A stretch of 64,000 nt of DNA from Oscillospiraceae bacterium (GTDB lineage: Bacteria > Bacillota > Clostridia > Oscillospirales > Ruminococcaceae). A model generated the notes under the pieces. That model ran no database searches. It was not told the origin of the DNA and saw only the letters and a program-made list of their open reading frames with translations. Positions 62,022 to 64,000 of this stretch are shown piece after piece. The position numbers and the translations under genes are program-made. The DNA lies in the NCBI GenBank assembly GCA_017991935.1, contig JAGOPP010000002.1:62001-126000 (forward strand). Reading direction: 5' to 3'. Position 1 is the stretch's first letter, and every line of letters starts with the position of its first letter.

Positions 62022-63204
62022 TTATAACGACTTTTTGTCGGAAAGGGTCCTTTCGCTGAAACCCTCCGGCATCCGACGTTTTTTTGACCTTGCCGCCGAG
62101 ATGGAGGACGTCCTGTCGCTCGGCGTGGGCGAGCCGGATTTCCGCACGCCGTGGCTGATCCGCGAGGCCGGTATCGACTCTCTGAAAAAGGGCCGCACCT
62201 GGTACACCGCGAACGCCGGCCTCGCCGAGCTGCGCGGCGAAGTCTCCAACTACCTGCGGCGGCGCTTTGAGCTGGAATATAGCCCGAAAGACGAAATTTT
62301 CATCACGGTGGGCGGCTCGGAGGCGATCGACCTGTGCATCCGCGCGCTGATCGAGCCCGGCGACGAGATGCTGCTGCCGGAGCCCTCCTTTGTCTGCTAC
62401 GACCCGATTTGCAGGATGTCCGGCGGGACGGTTGTCCCGATCGTGACGAAGGAAGAGGACGAGTTCCGCCTGACGCCCGAGGAGCTGGAGGCCGCCGTCA
62501 CGCCGAAATCGAAGCTGCTGGTCCTCCCCTTCCCCAATAACCCGACCGGCGGGATCATGCGGCGGGAACATCTGGAGGCCATCGCCGAGATCGTCAAGAA
62601 GCACAACCTCTTTGTGCTCTCCGACGAAATCTACGCGGAGCTCACATACGGCGGCGAGCGCCACGTCTCCATCGCACAGCTTGAGGGCATGCGGGAACGC
62701 ACCGTCGTGGTCAACGGGTTCTCCAAGGCCTACGCGATGACCGGATGGAGGCTCGGCTATGCCGCGGGCCCCGCCCCGGTCATCTCCCAGATGCTCAAAA
62801 TCCACCAGTTCGCGATCATGAGCTCCCCGACCACCAGCCAGTACGCGGCGATCGCCGCCATGCGGGACTGCGACGAGGAGGTCGCCGCGATGGTCAAGGA
62901 ATACGACATGCGCAGGCGCTTTCTCGTGGATGGCCTCAACAACATCGGCCTGCACACGTTTGAGCCGCAGGGCGCTTTCTATGTGTTTCCGTGCATCAGA
63001 TCCACGGGGCTCGGCTCCGCGCAGTTCTGCGAGCAGCTTTTGCAAAGCCAGCATGTGGCCGTTGTGCCCGGCGACGCCTTCGGCGGCTGCGGGGAGGGCT
63101 ACGTCCGGATCTCCTATTCCTATTCGCTGGACCACCTGATGGAGGCCCTTCAGCGCATCAGCCGGTTTGTGGCGGAATGCCGGGCCGCCGGGACGGCCAT
63201 CTGA
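62014..63204 (+). CDS. Class I/II pyridoxal-phosphate aminotransferase
   Basis: The 396-residue enzyme is a fold-type I aminotransferase: LGVGEPDF near the N-terminus, PNNPTGG in the PLP pocket, LSDEIYAELTY (Asp/Tyr contacts) and the Schiff-base Lys in GFSKAYAMTGWRLGY, with a C-terminal Arg in GYVRISYS. It moves an amino group between an amino acid and a 2-oxo acid; aspartate- or aromatic-type specificity is likely but unproven. The start is TTG (62014), overlapping the Lrp gene by 8 bp, with AAAGGAGG about ten bases upstream. Convergent repeats or terminators were not found after it; 63205-63471 holds no gene. Confidence 0.92.
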   Translation: MIDYNDFLSERVLSLKPSGIRRFFDLAAEMEDVLSLGVGEPDFRTPWLIREAGIDSLKKGRTWYTANAGLAELRGEVSNYLRRRFELEYSPKDEIFITVGGSEAIDLCIRALIEPGDEMLLPEPSFVCYDPICRMSGGTVVPIVTKEEDEFRLTPEELEAAVTPKSKLLVLPFPNNPTGGIMRREHLEAIAEIVKKHNLFVLSDEIYAELTYGGERHVSIAQLEGMRERTVVVNGFSKAYAMTGWRLGYAAGPAPVISQMLKIHQFAIMSSPTTSQYAAIAAMRDCDEEVAAMVKEYDMRRRFLVDGLNNIGLHTFEPQGAFYVFPCIRSTGLGSAQFCEQLLQSQHVAVVPGDAFGGCGEGYVRISYSYSLDHLMEALQRISRFVAECRAAGTAI

Positions 63205-63471
63205 CGATTTTTCCCCCCCGCGGCGTTCCGCCGGTTGATCACCGGAGGCGCGGGCTACGGGGCGGAAAGCGGACGACGGAATGTGCTGGAAAGACTAAAC
63301 GCGTCCGCGGACCGCGCGACCAGCTTTGCCGATCCTTCTGTAAACCACTCCGAAGCTGAAAACGCCGGGCCTTTTGCGAGGAAGCCGGGAATGGAAAACA
63401 GGCGGCGAAAAGCGGACAAGCCCGTAATCTGAAACTGATTTTTTTGATTTTCCGGGAAAGGGGGACGCGCG

Positions 63472-64000
63472 ATGGAATTTCCCCTGTGCAAGTCGTGCGA
63501 GCTGAGGGCCTTTGCGAAGCTGAATCTGACGCTCGAGATCACCGGGAAGCGCGGGGACGGCTACCATCTTTTGCGGATGGTCACGCAGTCCGTCGGCCTC
63601 TTCGACCGGGTCGCGCTCTCCATAGACGCCGGGGAATCCCACGGCGGCGAGATCCGCCTCCTCTGTGCGGAACCCGCGATCGACCCCATGCATAACACGG
63701 CCCTCCTTGCGGCGGAGGCGTTTTTCCGCGCGACGGAGATCCCGAACCACGGCCTTGAGATCCGTATCGAAAAACGGATCCCGACCGCCGCGGGCATGGC
63801 GGGAGGCAGCGCGGACGCCGCGGCCGTGCTCCTCGGCCTGAATCACATGTTCGGCGGGCCGCTCTCCGAGGAGGAGCTCAGCGGGCTGGGCCTTGGGATC
63901 GGCGCGGACGTCCCGTTTTGCCTTCGCGGCTCCACGATGCTCGTGGAGGGCGTCGGCGAGATCCTGACCCCCCTGTCCCCGATTCCCGAATGCTTTTTCG
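63472..64000 (+). CDS. ispE: 4-diphosphocytidyl-2-C-methyl-D-erythritol kinase IspE (5' part)
   Basis: The frame is open from an ATG at 63472 (AAAGGGGG upstream) past the window end, giving 176 residues of about 285-300. It is a GHMP kinase of the MEP isoprenoid pathway: AFAKLNLTLEI with catalytic Lys, GYHLLRMVTQSVGLFD, the ATP loop PTAAGMAGGSADAA and GADVPFCLRG. It phosphorylates CDP-methylerythritol. The C-terminal part lies beyond the window. Confidence 0.95.
   Translation, partial: MEFPLCKSCELRAFAKLNLTLEITGKRGDGYHLLRMVTQSVGLFDRVALSIDAGESHGGEIRLLCAEPAIDPMHNTALLAAEAFFRATEIPNHGLEIRIEKRIPTAAGMAGGSADAAAVLLGLNHMFGGPLSEEELSGLGLGIGADVPFCLRGSTMLVEGVGEILTPLSPIPECFF

Overview
The window is 64 kb of GC-rich, tightly packed DNA from an endospore-forming, Gram-positive anaerobe-type bacterium, most likely a member of the Clostridia near Oscillospirales (inference from gene content only). 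The spore markers are sigK with an uninterrupted reading frame and a pro-sequence, yqfC, yqfD and cotJABC. Gram-positive traits include a class B sortase, CIRCE-controlled groESL, lipoprotein-type binding proteins, strong GGAGG ribosome-binding sites and frequent TTG starts (mutS, typA, malic enzyme, an aminotransferase, a PHP phosphoesterase). No prophage, transposase, CRISPR array or rRNA operon was seen.

Layout. 1-6242 (minus): 5' part of mutS; thiT behind a TPP riboswitch; an SPFH/NfeD membrane pair; yqfD-yqfC-sigK. 6580-12962 (plus): phosphate operon pstSCAB-phoU with a PhoP/PhoR-type two-component system, joined by 4-bp start/stop overlaps from pstC onward. 13130-18340 (minus): potABCD polyamine importer with a sortase B gene at its end. 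18704-26247 (minus): leuA-nth-cimA, a DUF1858 protein, trmK, nif3 and rqcH. 26279-26823: a GNAT acetyltransferase. 27033-32189 (minus): malic enzyme, fumarase, typA, ydbC. 32354-33449: cotJABC. 33593-36807 (minus): two MATE exporters. 36911-39384 (plus): pgsA-like gene, ireB, an unknown gene, a lipoprotein. 39703-46818 (minus): groEL, groES, trmB, tatD, metG, an orphan binding protein. 47811-53320 (minus): an ABC importer operon ending in two glycerophosphodiester phosphodiesterases. Then pepT; an M32 carboxypeptidase; purB-purA behind a structured leader; tRNA-Thr and tRNA-Tyr; a PHP phosphoesterase, an Lrp-type regulator and an aminotransferase; and the 5' part of ispE.

How they work together. 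Most genes are housekeeping (repair, tRNA modification, ribosome rescue, folding, purine and branched-chain amino acid synthesis), interleaved with importers for thiamine, phosphate, polyamines and probably a glycerophosphodiester-related compound. The least ordinary signals are: rqcH, which has no ATG/GTG/TTG at its conserved N-terminus and appears to start at ACG; a MATE gene leader made of about six diverged copies of its own translation-initiation region; a PotD homologue that lacks a lipobox, has a C-terminal membrane anchor and sits beside sortase B; a terminator/antiterminator leader before purB; and a folded, terminator-ended segment opposite the tRNA pair that resembles an unannotated small RNA.
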